Source: Sphingomonas asaccharolytica NBRC 15499 (GTDB lineage: Bacteria; Pseudomonadota; Alphaproteobacteria; Sphingomonadales; Sphingomonadaceae). Taken from it: DNA of 64,000 nt. How positions within the stretch are numbered: position 1 is the stretch's first letter; every line of letters begins with the position of its first letter. The stretch is taken from positions 1 to 64,000 of the forward strand of contig NZ_BCYU01000011.1 in assembly GCF_001598355.1 (NCBI RefSeq), in the 5' to 3' direction. The translations under genes were made by a program, and so were the position numbers. This document shows, one piece after another, positions 53,653 through 62,932 of this stretch. The notes beneath the pieces are model-generated. The model was not told the origin of the DNA. It ran no database searches and was given only the letters and a program-made list of their open reading frames with translations.

Positions 53653-56460
53653 ATGAGGATGCGCGCGCTAATCGGACTAGTCGCCGGGCTTGGCGCGGCG
53701 GCATCCGCGCAGCAATTGCCGACCGGCCAGTCGCTCACCCCGCTCGCCGCGCCCGGTGCGGTGTTCCGTCCGCTGGTGTCGCGGGTCGGTCCGCATCCCG
53801 ATTATGTCGCCGACGGTGCTGCGGCGATCGCGGTCAGTCCCGATCGTCGCGAGATGCTGGTGCTGACCAGCGGGTTCAATCGTTTCAACGGCCCCGACGG
53901 CAAGATCGTCGACGCCCAATCCGGCCAATATGTCTTCGCCTACCGCATCGGCCGGGCCGGCGCGCGGCTGGAGCAGACGTTGGTCGTGCCCAACGCCTAT
54001 TCAGGCGTCGCCTGGATGCCCGACGGGCGAGGCTTCGCGGTCGGCGGCGGGGTCGACGACGTCGTTCATCTGTTCCGCCGCGGCAAGACCGGGTTCGCGC
54101 CCGCGAGCAGCCCAATCAAACTCGGCCATCCGACCGGCAACGGCGTCGACGTCAAACCACAAGCAGCCGGGGTCGCGATCAGCCCCGACGGCAAGCGCTT
54201 GCTGGTCGCCAATTATTATAATGATTCGGTCACGCTGATCGACCTCGCGACCCATGCGATTATTGCCGAACAGGATTTGCGGCCCGGCAAGATCGACCCA
54301 GCCGCGGCGGGGCAGCCCGGCGGCGAATTCCCCTTCGCGATCGTGTGGCGCGATAACAACCGCGCCTATGTCTCGGCACCGCGCGACCGGCAGATCGTCG
54401 CGCTCGATGTCCCCGGCCGGTCGATCCGCGTCGTCAAACGGATCGCGACGACCGGCGAGCCGACCGCGTTGCTGATTGCGCCGCGCACCCGCCGCCTCTA
54501 CGCCACCGAGGACAATGCCGATCGCCTGGCGATCGTCGATCTGGCGACCGACACGCTCGCCGGCGAGCCACGGCTCGGGCTGCCCGACAGCTTGTCGTCG
54601 GGCCAGCTCGGCAAGGGGCTGAACCCCAATGGCCTCGCGCTCACGCCGGCTGGGACGTTGCTCGTCACTTATGGCGGGATCAACGCACTGGCGATGGTCA
54701 CCCCCGGCGCATCGACCGCCGAAGTGGTCGGCGTCGTGCCGACCGGCTGGTATCCTAGCGCGGTTGCCACCAGCGCCGACGGCACGCGCGTCTTCGTCGT
54801 CAACCGCAAGAGCCCGCCCGGCCCCAATCCGCGCGGCTGCGCGCCCAAACTGGCGGTTGAGAAGGCGCAGCCGAGCGCATGTGGCGCGGCCAATCAGTAC
54901 ATCTTCCAGCTCGAAAAAGCCGGGCTGCTGCAGTTCGCGATGCCCGATGGCCGTGCGCTGGCGAAGACCACGCTGCAGGTCGCCGACAATATCGGCCTGT
55001 CGAATGCCACTGCCCGCCGAGCCGCCGAAGCGCGGATGGTCGAGGTCGCCAAGCGCATCAAGCATGTCGTCTTCATCGTGAAGGAAAACCGCACCTATGA
55101 TCAGGTGCTCGGCGACCTCGAGGTGGGCAATGGCGACCCCAGTTTGGCAATCCTGGGCGAGGCGCTGAGCCCGAACCATCACGACATGGCGCGCGACTTC
55201 GTCACGCTCGACAATTTCTACGATTCAGGCGAGCAATCGAGCACCGGCTGGACCTGGACCACCGCCGGACGCGTCCCCGATCTGCTCGAAAAGACCGCGC
55301 CGGTGAACTATGCGGCGCGCGGGCTAGCCTATGAATCGGAGGAAGCGGATCGCAACGTTGCGACCAGCCTGACCCTCGCCGAGCGCCGCAAGGCCGATCC
55401 CCGCCATCCCGACGATCCCGATCTGATGCCAGGCCCCGCTCTGCTCAACGCGCCCGATGCCGATGACGACAAGCTCCCGGGCCAAGGCTATTTGTGGAAC
55501 GCGGCGATCCGCGCCGGGCTGACCGTGCGCAATTACGGTTTCGCCGATGCCTCGGTGTACGACAGCGAGTCGCCCGGTTTCGTCCCGCTGTTGCGTGAGC
55601 CGTTCAAGGACAAGCGCACGATCTGGACCCCCGCTGACCGCGACCTCGCCAGCCGCAGCGATCCCTATTTCCGCGGCTTCGACCAGAAACTCCCCGATTA
55701 TTGGCGCATGCTCGAATGGCGGCGCGAATTCGACCAGCAGGATAAGGCGGGGACGATGCCTGCGCTGACGCTGCTGCGGCTCAGCCACGACCATTTCGGC
55801 GACTTCAAGGAAGCCGTCGACGGCGTGAATACGGTCGAGACTGAAATGGCCGACAATGATTATTCGCTCGGCATGGTGCTCGAACGCATCGCCAACAGCT
55901 CGTTCAAGGACTCGACCCTGGTGTTCGTGATCGAGGACGATGCCCAGAATGGCGGCGATCATGTCGACGCGCGGCGCAGCATCGCCTTCGTCGTCGGGCC
56001 GTATGTCAAGCAACACGCGCTGGTCACCACCCGCTACACCACGGTCAGCATGCTGCGCACGATCGAGGCGGTGCTCGGCCTGCCGCCGCTCGGGCTCAAC
56101 GACGCGCTAGCGGCGCCGATGGCGGATGTGTTCGACCTGAACCAAAAGGACTGGGACTTCCGCGCGCGCGCCGCCGATGTGCTGCGCGGGACCAAACTAC
56201 CGATCCCGGCCGACCGCTTCGCCGCGAAGACAACCGCCAATATCTGCCCGCCGCGCGATGCCGGCTGGTGGGCGGCGGCGATGCAGGGCCAGAACTTTAC
56301 CAGCGAGGACCGGCTCGACACGCCGCGCTTCAATGCGGCGCTGTGGCGCGGGCTCGCGGATGGGCCGGAGCCGCAGGCGCGGAGCGGCGCGGATTTGCGG
56401 GCGAACCGCGCCGGCTTGCTGCAGAAGGGTCTGGCTAAGCGAGCGTGTCCGGTGTCTTAA
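53653..56460 (+). CDS. Bifunctional YncE-type beta-propeller / phosphoesterase family protein
   Basis: A protein of 935 residues with a signal peptide (MRMRALIGLVAGLGAAASA). Residues about 40-440 form a seven-bladed YncE-like propeller (repeats such as VAISPDGKRLLVANYYNDSVTLIDL and ATSADGTRVFVVNRKSPPGP), and about 470-935 a phosphoesterase (AlkP-superfamily) domain starting HVVFIVKENRTYDQVLGDLE with metal ligands and LSHDHFGD, VFVIEDDAQNGGDHVDARR. Likely a secreted or periplasmic phosphodiesterase/phosphatase; substrate unknown. Monocistronic. Confidence 0.88.
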   Translation: MRMRALIGLVAGLGAAASAQQLPTGQSLTPLAAPGAVFRPLVSRVGPHPDYVADGAAAIAVSPDRREMLVLTSGFNRFNGPDGKIVDAQSGQYVFAYRIGRAGARLEQTLVVPNAYSGVAWMPDGRGFAVGGGVDDVVHLFRRGKTGFAPASSPIKLGHPTGNGVDVKPQAAGVAISPDGKRLLVANYYNDSVTLIDLATHAIIAEQDLRPGKIDPAAAGQPGGEFPFAIVWRDNNRAYVSAPRDRQIVALDVPGRSIRVVKRIATTGEPTALLIAPRTRRLYATEDNADRLAIVDLATDTLAGEPRLGLPDSLSSGQLGKGLNPNGLALTPAGTLLVTYGGINALAMVTPGASTAEVVGVVPTGWYPSAVATSADGTRVFVVNRKSPPGPNPRGCAPKLAVEKAQPSACGAANQYIFQLEKAGLLQFAMPDGRALAKTTLQVADNIGLSNATARRAAEARMVEVAKRIKHVVFIVKENRTYDQVLGDLEVGNGDPSLAILGEALSPNHHDMARDFVTLDNFYDSGEQSSTGWTWTTAGRVPDLLEKTAPVNYAARGLAYESEEADRNVATSLTLAERRKADPRHPDDPDLMPGPALLNAPDADDDKLPGQGYLWNAAIRAGLTVRNYGFADASVYDSESPGFVPLLREPFKDKRTIWTPADRDLASRSDPYFRGFDQKLPDYWRMLEWRREFDQQDKAGTMPALTLLRLSHDHFGDFKEAVDGVNTVETEMADNDYSLGMVLERIANSSFKDSTLVFVIEDDAQNGGDHVDARRSIAFVVGPYVKQHALVTTRYTTVSMLRTIEAVLGLPPLGLNDALAAPMADVFDLNQKDWDFRARAADVLRGTKLPIPADRFAAKTTANICPPRDAGWWAAAMQGQNFTSEDRLDTPRFNAALWRGLADGPEPQARSGADLRANRAGLLQKGLAKRACPVS

Positions 56461-56468
56461 GTTAGAGC

Positions 56469-56488
56469 CCCTCTCCTGAAGGGGAGGG
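56469..56488. terminator. Hairpin between converging genes
   Basis: An eight-base stem (56469-56476 with 56481-56488, one G-T pair) around a TGAA loop lies in the 46-base gap between the YncE/phosphoesterase gene and the DUF3142 gene. Confidence 0.6.
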
Positions 56489-56506
56489 ACTAAACAGCCC
56501 AAACGC

Positions 56507-57217
56507 CTAATCCGGATTCCGCAGGAAGATCACATACCCCCGAAACCACGGATTGGCCTCCAGCCCAGGCGGCGGCTGCCACTCGCCCCCCTGAAGCAAC
56601 CCAATCCGAAACGGCAGCTTCAGCCGATCAAGCTTGGCGAGATACGCCTGATACCCAGGGATGACGTGGCGTCCCTGATAGATCTGCAGCACCGCCTCAT
56701 CGATCACGCCGGCCAGCGCATCGAGCCCCTTGGGATCGCCGTTCGCGCTCCAGTCGAGCAGCCCAGTGATCCCCAGCCGGCAATCGCGCGGCAGCCGCCC
56801 GCGCAAGCCCCGTAGAAACGCGGCATAATCTTCCAGATGTCGCGTTCGTGCGTCGAAATCGATCTGCACGCCGACGACGCGATTGCCCGCCGCGCGCCAC
56901 CGCCCCAGCGCCGCGAGCAATTGGTCATAGATGGCGGGCGACCAGGCGAGTGTCTCGACCCGCACCACCATCCAGACCTCTCGATTGCCCAGCCGCGGGA
57001 TTGCCGCGCGTTGCGCTGCGTAGCGAACCGGGTCGGTCGCCTCGATTTGGCCCTGCAAAAGATACAATCGCTTGGCCGTCGCCAGCGCGGGCTGGGCCCT
57101 CACCCCAGCCCATAGCCACACGGCGTCATAAGCAGGCGCCTCCGCCCGCTCGCGCGCGATCGGGACCGGCAGCAGCGCGGTGCCCAGGGCCACGATCGCG
57201 ATGACGGCGCGGATCAC
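56507..57217 (-). CDS. DUF3142 domain protein
   Basis: A protein of 236 residues beginning at GTG 57217 with a signal (MIRAVIAIVALGTALLPVP). A TIM-barrel-like DUF3142 domain follows: YDAVWLWAGVRAQPALATAK, VVGVQIDFDARTRHLEDYAAFLR, DCRLGITGLLDWSANGD and VLQIYQGRH. Structural similarity to glycoside hydrolase folds has been proposed for the family; activity is unknown. It starts three bases after the stop of the upstream tetratricopeptide-like gene, forming a two-gene unit. Confidence 0.85.
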   Translation of the reverse strand: MIRAVIAIVALGTALLPVPIARERAEAPAYDAVWLWAGVRAQPALATAKRLYLLQGQIEATDPVRYAAQRAAIPRLGNREVWMVVRVETLAWSPAIYDQLLAALGRWRAAGNRVVGVQIDFDARTRHLEDYAAFLRGLRGRLPRDCRLGITGLLDWSANGDPKGLDALAGVIDEAVLQIYQGRHVIPGYQAYLAKLDRLKLPFRIGLLQGGEWQPPPGLEANPWFRGYVIFLRNPD

Positions 57218-57220
57218 CGC

Positions 57221-59314
57221 CTACCAATAATAACGCAGCTCGCTCGCCCAGCGCGACTTGGGGTAATCGCTCTTCAGCCGCGCGAACCACGCCTTGCGCA
57301 CGTTCTTGTCGACATCGACCCCGCCGCACGAATTGTTCCCCGAGGGTGCATAGCAATTGACCGCACGGAACAAGGCATAGGCCTTGTCGTCACCGGGCGC
57401 CTTGGGGTCGGCGACGATCGACTTATACACCTCCAGCCGCGAATAGACCGGCCCGGCGAAGAGCGTCTTCGTCCCGCCGAGATCCTGTTTGGGCGGCTGG
57501 GTGTCGAGCACAAACTGGTCGAACCCATTGGCGCGGAAGAAGTCGGCCAGGCACAGCCGGGCATGTGCACTACCTGGCGTCGCGGCGAGATCCGATGCGA
57601 CGCGCTTGAGCGTCGGGCAGTCGATGTCCGTAGGCTGGGTCGGCTTGAGGAACAGGCCGAGCGGCAATGCCTGCGACCCCAGCAGATCATAGAAATTGGT
57701 GTCGGCCGCCGCACCCGCCGGCACCAGCGCGACGTCGGTGCCGAAATCGCGATATGCGCCGCGGCTCAATTCCTTGTAAAGCAAGGTGAACAGCGCAAGC
57801 TGGCGTTCGTGCGGCGCCTTCGCCCCGGTCGCCTGTTTGCGAAGCAGCCCGGCATCGGCGACGTTCTTCAGCAAGATACCGCGCAACATCGCGTCGTCGA
57901 CTGGCGAGTCGGGTGCGAATACCCGCGTCAGCCCGTTCGTGCGCTCGTCATGCCAGGCAAGCGCGAGTTCGAGCGCCGAATGCTGCGCATCAAGTTTCGC
58001 GCCCGGCAGCATTTCAAGCCAGAAACCACGCGCGTTGCGATCGCCGACCGCCTCCAGCGCCATGCCGCGCAGCATCTGGCGGCTGAACTGGACCTCATTG
58101 AAGCTCGATTGCCGCGCCGCGTCGGGGATCAGCTTGAGCACCTCGGCCGGCTTCTTGCCGACATAGAATTGGTGCGCGGCGACAAGATAGTCGAACAACG
58201 GCTGGTTGCCGGCGAACGCGCCGCGCTGGCCAGTGATCTCGTCGAGCGTGATCGGATGGGTACAGCATCCCGCGCTGACCTCGTCGTCCGCCATCCGCAT
58301 CCGTTTGAGGTCAAGCACCGCTAGCAGAGTCGGATCGCGCGTGTCACCGATCGTCAGATCGGGAAGCAGCTTGGTGTCCATCTCCTCGGCGAGATCGACG
58401 TCGTTGAGCCCGCGCGACGCCGCAGGCTGCACGAACAGCGCGACATATTGCTGCGCGAGCAGATCGCGCTTGCTGCCGAACCAATAGACTCGCCGCAGCA
58501 ATCCCCGCGCCGATGCAGCATAGAGCCCCTTGGGATAGTCCTTGAGATAGGCGTGCAAGCCGGCATCGGCCGCGGCGACGACCTTCTGGTCGACCGTCTT
58601 GAAGTCCTTGGGATTACCATATTCGTCGAACAGTCCGACCTGGATGCGGTTCACCTCGACCCGCGCCGCCATGTAGCGCGCGGTTTCGCGTAGCCAGCCG
58701 TCGCGCGCGCCGCCAAGGCTGGCGAACCGCGTTCCCGCCGCGTCGAAATCGCCGTCGTAAAAAGCCTGTGCGCCGGCGAGATAGGCGGCGAACGCCTGGC
58801 CCGCGGGCGACTTCACTTGCCCGTCGAGCGCAGTGCTCGCACTCGCGCCGGACTTGGCGCAATCGGGGCTGAGCGCCTTGCGCGCCGCGATCAGCGCGAC
58901 GCCCTCGCCAGCCGGCAATTTGGCCGCGTTGACCGCCGTCTCGAACGCTGCCGCGCCGCTGCCATTGGTCCGGCAGCGCGACCCTTCGCCCGAGGAATAA
59001 TCGCTGTCGCTATTGTCCGGGCGAGCAGCCAGCCAGCCCGACAACGTGCGCCAATCGAACAAGGCGCCGAGCGGTTGCGGCGGCGCGCCCTCGCCCGGCC
59101 TGGGCAGCGACCCGCGGCGATCGAACAGCAACATGGTGAGGTTGGTTCGCGTGTCGTTGCCAGGCCCGAGCATCGCCATGTCGTCGCAGCCGGTCAGGTT
59201 CGCGTGGCTCAGCCGCCAACTCGGCGAACACCCGAAATCGCCGCTGGCATCGGCGGGCAGCGGCACGGCGAAACAGGCTGCGAGCGCGGCAAGCGAAACG
59301 CAAAGACGACGCAT
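57221..59314 (-). CDS. Large periplasmic TPR-like protein (YfiO-related)
   Basis: A protein of 697 residues with a signal peptide (MRRLCVSLAALAACFAVPLPADA). It is mostly helical with repeat-like segments (FAAYLAGAQAFYDGDFDAAG, AYLKDYPKGLYAASARGLLRR, MLRGMALEAVGDRNARGFW) and ends with KSDYPKSRWASELRYYW, reminiscent of the BamD/YfiO C-terminus. Exact family not certain. It pairs with the DUF3142 gene, an association also seen in other proteobacteria, so the two products probably act together in the periplasm. Confidence 0.7.
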   Translation of the reverse strand: MRRLCVSLAALAACFAVPLPADASGDFGCSPSWRLSHANLTGCDDMAMLGPGNDTRTNLTMLLFDRRGSLPRPGEGAPPQPLGALFDWRTLSGWLAARPDNSDSDYSSGEGSRCRTNGSGAAAFETAVNAAKLPAGEGVALIAARKALSPDCAKSGASASTALDGQVKSPAGQAFAAYLAGAQAFYDGDFDAAGTRFASLGGARDGWLRETARYMAARVEVNRIQVGLFDEYGNPKDFKTVDQKVVAAADAGLHAYLKDYPKGLYAASARGLLRRVYWFGSKRDLLAQQYVALFVQPAASRGLNDVDLAEEMDTKLLPDLTIGDTRDPTLLAVLDLKRMRMADDEVSAGCCTHPITLDEITGQRGAFAGNQPLFDYLVAAHQFYVGKKPAEVLKLIPDAARQSSFNEVQFSRQMLRGMALEAVGDRNARGFWLEMLPGAKLDAQHSALELALAWHDERTNGLTRVFAPDSPVDDAMLRGILLKNVADAGLLRKQATGAKAPHERQLALFTLLYKELSRGAYRDFGTDVALVPAGAAADTNFYDLLGSQALPLGLFLKPTQPTDIDCPTLKRVASDLAATPGSAHARLCLADFFRANGFDQFVLDTQPPKQDLGGTKTLFAGPVYSRLEVYKSIVADPKAPGDDKAYALFRAVNCYAPSGNNSCGGVDVDKNVRKAWFARLKSDYPKSRWASELRYYW

Positions 59315-59565
59315 GGTAAAACCCCCGGCGAATGACCAAGCGGCAAAAATGACACGCGGCCAGCGCCTTGCCTAGGCGATTTGCGTCATCGTAAGCACTT
59401 TCGCGCAATTCTTGGCAGGCGCCTTTGCACTTGTCGCCCAGGAGCGCGATCGCCATATCCACGATGCGCTTCCCAACCCAGCACGGCAGCGCAGCTTCCC
59501 TTTTCGTTCCCCATCCGCTAAGGGCGCCCGTCACGCGGCGCGCCCGCATACTCACGAGGCATTGT

Positions 59566-59811
59566 TTGGCTAAAGAAGAACTTCTCGAAATGCGTGGCCA
59601 GGTAGTTGAACTGCTGCCCAACGCCATGTTCCGCGTCCGGCTGGAAAACGACCATGAGATCCTGGGTCACACCGCCGGCAAGATGCGCAAGAACCGCATC
59701 CGCGTGCTGGTCGGTGACGAGGTTCTCGTCGAACTCACGCCTTACGACCTGACCAAGGGTCGCATCACCTATCGCTTCATGCCGGGCCGCGGCGGACCGG
59801 GGCCGCAATAA
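59566..59811 (+). CDS. infA: Translation initiation factor IF-1 (TTG start)
   Basis: A protein of 81 residues with the S1-fold: [61 protein letters not shown] and TKGRITYRF. The conserved start MAKEELLEM falls on TTG 59566, with GAGG six bases upstream; no ATG or GTG fits. IF-1 binds the ribosomal A site during initiation. It heads the infA-maf-RNase-yacG operon. Confidence 0.95.
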   Translation: MAKEELLEMRGQVVELLPNAMFRVRLENDHEILGHTAGKMRKNRIRVLVGDEVLVELTPYDLTKGRITYRFMPGRGGPGPQ

Positions 59812-59820
59812 TGCCCCGTC

Positions 59821-59840
59821 ACCCCAGCGAACGCTGGGGT
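59821..59840. repeat. Perfect palindrome in the infA-maf spacer
   Basis: ACCCCAGCG, two As, then CGCTGGGGT (nine-base stem). It sits ten bases after the infA stop and 22 before the maf start, so it may attenuate or process the operon mRNA. Its core resembles other CAGG/CCAGCG palindromes in the window. Confidence 0.7.
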
Positions 59841-59861
59841 CTCTTGCCGCAGCTCGTCGCA

Positions 59862-60431
59862 ATGAAGCTCGTTCTCGCCTCGACCAGCCCTCGCCGCCGC
59901 GAATTGCTCGCGCGGATCGGGATCGTGCCTGCGCGCCTGGCCGCGCCCGATATCGACGAGACGCCGCTCAAGGGCGAAGCGCCGCGCGCTTATGTCGCGC
60001 GCCTCGCCGAGAACAAGGCGCTGGCGGTCGAGCACGCGCCCGATGAGATCGTATTGGCCGGCGACACCACCGTGGCGGTCGGGCGCCGTATCCTGGAAAA
60101 GCCGGTCGACGAGGCCGATCTGCGCCGCATGCTCGGGCTGATGTCGGGGCGGCGGCACCATGTCTTTTCAGGCGTGTGCGTGATTGGGCCCGATGGCCGC
60201 CCGCGCGTCCGCGTCGCCGACACGATCGTCGCGTTCAAGGCACTCTCTCCTGCCGAGATCGACTGGTACGTCGCCAGCGGCGAAGGCATGGGCAAGGCTG
60301 GCGGCTATGCCATCCAGGGCAAGGCGGAAGCGTTTGTCCGTTACCTGGCGGGCAGCCATTCCAACGTCGTCGGCCTGCCGATCTTCGAAACGCGCGCCTT
60401 ACTGACCTCGGCAGGCCTTCCGCTTGGCTGA
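59862..60431 (+). CDS. Maf family nucleoside triphosphate pyrophosphatase
   Basis: A protein of 189 residues starting at ATG 59862 (MKLVLASTSPRRRELLARIG); a frame back to 59811 would overlap infA. The Maf pattern is clear: LASTSPRRRELL, LAGDTTVAVGRRILEKPVDE, GYAIQGKAEAFVRYLAGSHSNVVGLP with the catalytic Asp and the conserved SxxxVxGLP. It removes non-canonical NTPs (house-cleaning) in the cytoplasm. Overlaps the RNase gene by 8 bases. Confidence 0.92.
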   Translation: MKLVLASTSPRRRELLARIGIVPARLAAPDIDETPLKGEAPRAYVARLAENKALAVEHAPDEIVLAGDTTVAVGRRILEKPVDEADLRRMLGLMSGRRHHVFSGVCVIGPDGRPRVRVADTIVAFKALSPAEIDWYVASGEGMGKAGGYAIQGKAEAFVRYLAGSHSNVVGLPIFETRALLTSAGLPLG

Positions 60432-61362
60432 GTGGCTGTATGAGGCCGGGATCGGAGAAGCGCGCGCCGCTTTGGTCGACGATGGCCGGATCATCGAGGC
60501 GCGGATCGAGCGGCCGGGCGGGCTCAAGCTCGGCGCGGTGCTGAAAGGCCAACTCATCGAGCGTGTCGCGACCGGCCTGAGCCGGGTCGAAACGCCGCAC
60601 GGAGCTGCAATAATCGAGCGCTTGCCGCCCGGCATCACGCTGGGCGCGCGATTGACGGTCGAGGTCGTGCGTGAACCGATCCCGGAGCCCGGCCGCCTCA
60701 AGCTCGCCAAGGTCACGGCAAGCGAGGCCGAGCCGCGCGAGGCCGACGATCTGCTGGCACAGTGCCAGGCAAGCGGCTCTCCGGTCCGCCCGTTGCGCGC
60801 GCACGAACCCGATGCGCTCGAGGCCGCAGGTTGGTCCGAGGTCCTCGACGAGGCGGAGGCTGGCGAGATCGCCTTTATCGGCGGCGCGCTGCGGATGTCA
60901 CCGACCCCGGCGATGACGCTGTTCGACGTCGACGGCCCCGGCGCCCCTGCCTCGCTCGCGCTCGCGGCGGCGCGCGCGGCGGCGCTGGCGATCGTCCGGC
61001 TCGATATCGGCGGATCGATCGGGATCGACTTTCCGACGCTGGGCAACAAAGCCGAGCGCCGGGCGGCGGCCGAGGCGATCGATGCCGTCTTGCCCCAACC
61101 GTTCGAGCGTACCGCGATCAACGGGTTCGGCTTCCTTCAGATTGTCCGCCCGCGCCGCCGCGCCTCGCTCCCGGAATTGCTCCGCGCCGACCCTGTCGCC
61201 GCCGCGGCACTGGCCCTGTTGCGCGCGATCGAACGCACGCCGCCGCCGGTGCCGCCGGTCCAGTCCGCCGGACCGCGCGTCGCCGCCTGGCTGGCCGCGC
61301 ATCCCGAGCTGGTCGCCGAGTTGTCGCGGCGGACCGGCGTCCCCATCTCGTTCACGTCATGA
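60424..61362 (+). CDS. Short ribonuclease E/G-like protein
   Basis: A protein of 312 residues beginning at TTG 60424 inside the end of maf. It matches the N-terminal half of RNase E/G: an S1-like start (IIERLPPGITLGARLTVEVV) and the catalytic acid sites FDVDGPG (Asp of the first) and GSIGIDFPTLGNK (second Asp). The zinc-link cysteines and long C-terminal parts of RNase E are absent. Short forms like this sit beside infA, maf and yacG in alphaproteobacteria. It is probably an RNase G-like rRNA/mRNA processing enzyme. Confidence 0.83.
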   Translation: MAEWLYEAGIGEARAALVDDGRIIEARIERPGGLKLGAVLKGQLIERVATGLSRVETPHGAAIIERLPPGITLGARLTVEVVREPIPEPGRLKLAKVTASEAEPREADDLLAQCQASGSPVRPLRAHEPDALEAAGWSEVLDEAEAGEIAFIGGALRMSPTPAMTLFDVDGPGAPASLALAAARAAALAIVRLDIGGSIGIDFPTLGNKAERRAAAEAIDAVLPQPFERTAINGFGFLQIVRPRRRASLPELLRADPVAAAALALLRAIERTPPPVPPVQSAGPRVAAWLAAHPELVAELSRRTGVPISFTS

Positions 61363-61535
61363 CCAAGGCCAATAGCTGCCCGCTCTGCGGCAACATCACC
61401 GACCCCGCACACAAGCCGTTCTGCAGCCGGCGCTGCAAGGACCGCGACCTGCTGCAATGGCTGGGCGAAGGATATCGTATCCCGGCGGGACCTGCCGACC
61501 CGGAAGCACTGGACAGCGGTGTTTCGAGCGATTAG
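61359..61535 (+). CDS. yacG: DNA gyrase inhibitor YacG
   Basis: A protein of 58 residues whose ATG overlaps the RNase stop. The zinc ribbon is CPLCGNITDPAHKPFCSRRC (two pairs of Cys). YacG binds GyrB and blocks DNA binding. The C-terminal tail is short and acidic. Last gene of the operon. Confidence 0.92.
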   Translation: MTKANSCPLCGNITDPAHKPFCSRRCKDRDLLQWLGEGYRIPAGPADPEALDSGVSSD

Positions 61536-61565
61536 AGGCCGCGTCTTCCGCGCTTAGCCGGATAT

Positions 61566-61641
61566 GCCCAAGTAGCTCAGTTGGTAGAGCATGCGACTGA
61601 AAATCGCAGTGTCGGTGGTTCGATTCCGCCCTTGGGCACCA
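61566..61641 (+). tRNA. tRNA-Phe (GAA anticodon)
   Basis: A 76-base tRNA with CCA encoded. Acceptor stem GCCCAAG/CTTGGGC with discriminator A. Anticodon loop CTGAAAA in the TGCGA/TCGCA stem gives GAA, reading Phe codons. The T-arm (GGTGG TTCGATT CCGCC) is standard. It follows yacG by 30 bases. Confidence 0.97.
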
Positions 61642-62083
61642 TTCCCTTCCAGTCTCCAGAACACAATAATCGTGTCGTTTCGCGCATGAGAGGTGAACTT
61701 CGCTCCCATAAGCGGTCAGCTCGGCATCGCGCCTTGTTGAGGCGTCAAAAAACCCGCCCGCGAAATCGCGCCTTATGGGAAAGACCTGTGCGCGGTGATT
61801 GCAGGCGATCATAAACCCGAATCCGGAGACGGTCGCGAAGCGGCGGCTTCGCGCCCTAATATCGGCCGTTCATAGACAGTTCCGACATGCCGAAAAGCTG
61901 CCAATCTTGGTCGAATCGTTAGGCTGAAGGCTAGCGCGAACGTTTGAGCCGCCCGGCAACCGCCCTCCGGCCCGACGGTGTAATGCACATCATAGGAGTC
62001 TGGCCGAAGCAGTGTTAGACATTGCGGTCCAACGCTCCGCGACAGTCCTGTCTGCGCGACCGTTCATCGGCTCGGAGCCCAAT
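61642..62083 (+). other. Intergenic region without a gene
   Basis: About 440 bases between tRNA-Phe and the RsbQ-like gene. No coding pattern, attachment-site-like repeat of the tRNA end, or integrase is seen. Short hairpins are possible near 61838-61856 (GCGAAGC and its inverse). Promoters for the hydrolase gene probably lie at 61950-62070. Confidence 0.4.
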
Positions 62084-62932
62084 ATGCCTGCGATTCCTTT
62101 CGCCGACATGCCGGACAAATCCCCTGTCCTGTCGAACAATGAGTCCGACATCGTGTCGCGGCTGAACGCTCGTTTGGTGGGCCAAGGCACCAAGACCATG
62201 ATGTTTGCGCACGGGTTCGGATGCGATCAGAATATGTGGCGGTATGTCGCGCCCGCTTTCGAAGCGAAGTTTCGTACCGTTGTGTTCGACTATGTCGGAG
62301 CGGGCGGTTCGGACATTGCAGCCTATGACGCCGCAAAATACGCATCGCTGAACGGCTATGCCGATGACGTTATCGCACTCGCCCACGCGCTCGACATACG
62401 CGGCGGGATCTTCGTCGGGCATTCCGTCAGCGCAATGATCGGGATGATCGCGGCGCGGCGGGCGCCCGAACTCTTTTCGGAGCTCGTGCTGGTCGGACCC
62501 TCACCCCGCTACGTCGACGATGGCGAATATGTCGGAGGCTTCAGCGAGGACCAGATCCTCGAACTGCTGGACTTTCTCGACAGCAATCACATGGGCTGGT
62601 CGCAAACGATGGCACCGGTGATCATGGGCAATCCCGATCGCCCCGAGCTTGCTGAGGAACTGACCAACAGCTTCTGCCGGACCGACCCGGACATCGCCAA
62701 GCGCTTCGCCCGCACCACCTTCCTGTCCGACAATCGCGACGACTTGGGCGCGGTCGATGCGCGCGTGCTGATCCTCCAGTGCCGCTATGATTCGATCGCG
62801 CCGGTCGCGGTCGGAGAATATGTCCATCGGGCGGTGCCGGGCAGCAAGCTGGTAATGCTGGATGCGACTGGGCATTGCCCCAACCTGAGCGCGCCGGACG
62901 AGACGATTGCCGCGATCAAAGCCTTTGTCTGA
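62084..62932 (+). CDS. RsbQ/KAI2-like alpha/beta hydrolase
   Basis: A protein of 282 residues from ATG 62084 with GGAG six bases upstream; a GTG at 62012 is less likely. It is close to RsbQ of Bacillus: FAHGFGCDQNMWR, the nucleophile GHSVSAMIGMIA, GPSPRYVDD, the Asp ILQCRYDSIAP and His in DATGHCPNLSAPDETI. RsbQ activates the phosphatase RsbP after binding a small hydrophobic signal; plant KAI2/D14 receptors share this fold. The following gene is a PAS histidine kinase whose TTG start lies within its last codons, so the two are cotranslated. Its ligand is unknown. Confidence 0.88.
   Translation: MPAIPFADMPDKSPVLSNNESDIVSRLNARLVGQGTKTMMFAHGFGCDQNMWRYVAPAFEAKFRTVVFDYVGAGGSDIAAYDAAKYASLNGYADDVIALAHALDIRGGIFVGHSVSAMIGMIAARRAPELFSELVLVGPSPRYVDDGEYVGGFSEDQILELLDFLDSNHMGWSQTMAPVIMGNPDRPELAEELTNSFCRTDPDIAKRFARTTFLSDNRDDLGAVDARVLILQCRYDSIAPVAVGEYVHRAVPGSKLVMLDATGHCPNLSAPDETIAAIKAFV

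Noticed and set aside
61566-61641. Phage or genomic-island attachment site at tRNA-Phe
   Set aside because: No integrase gene and no second copy of the tRNA 3' end is seen in the window.
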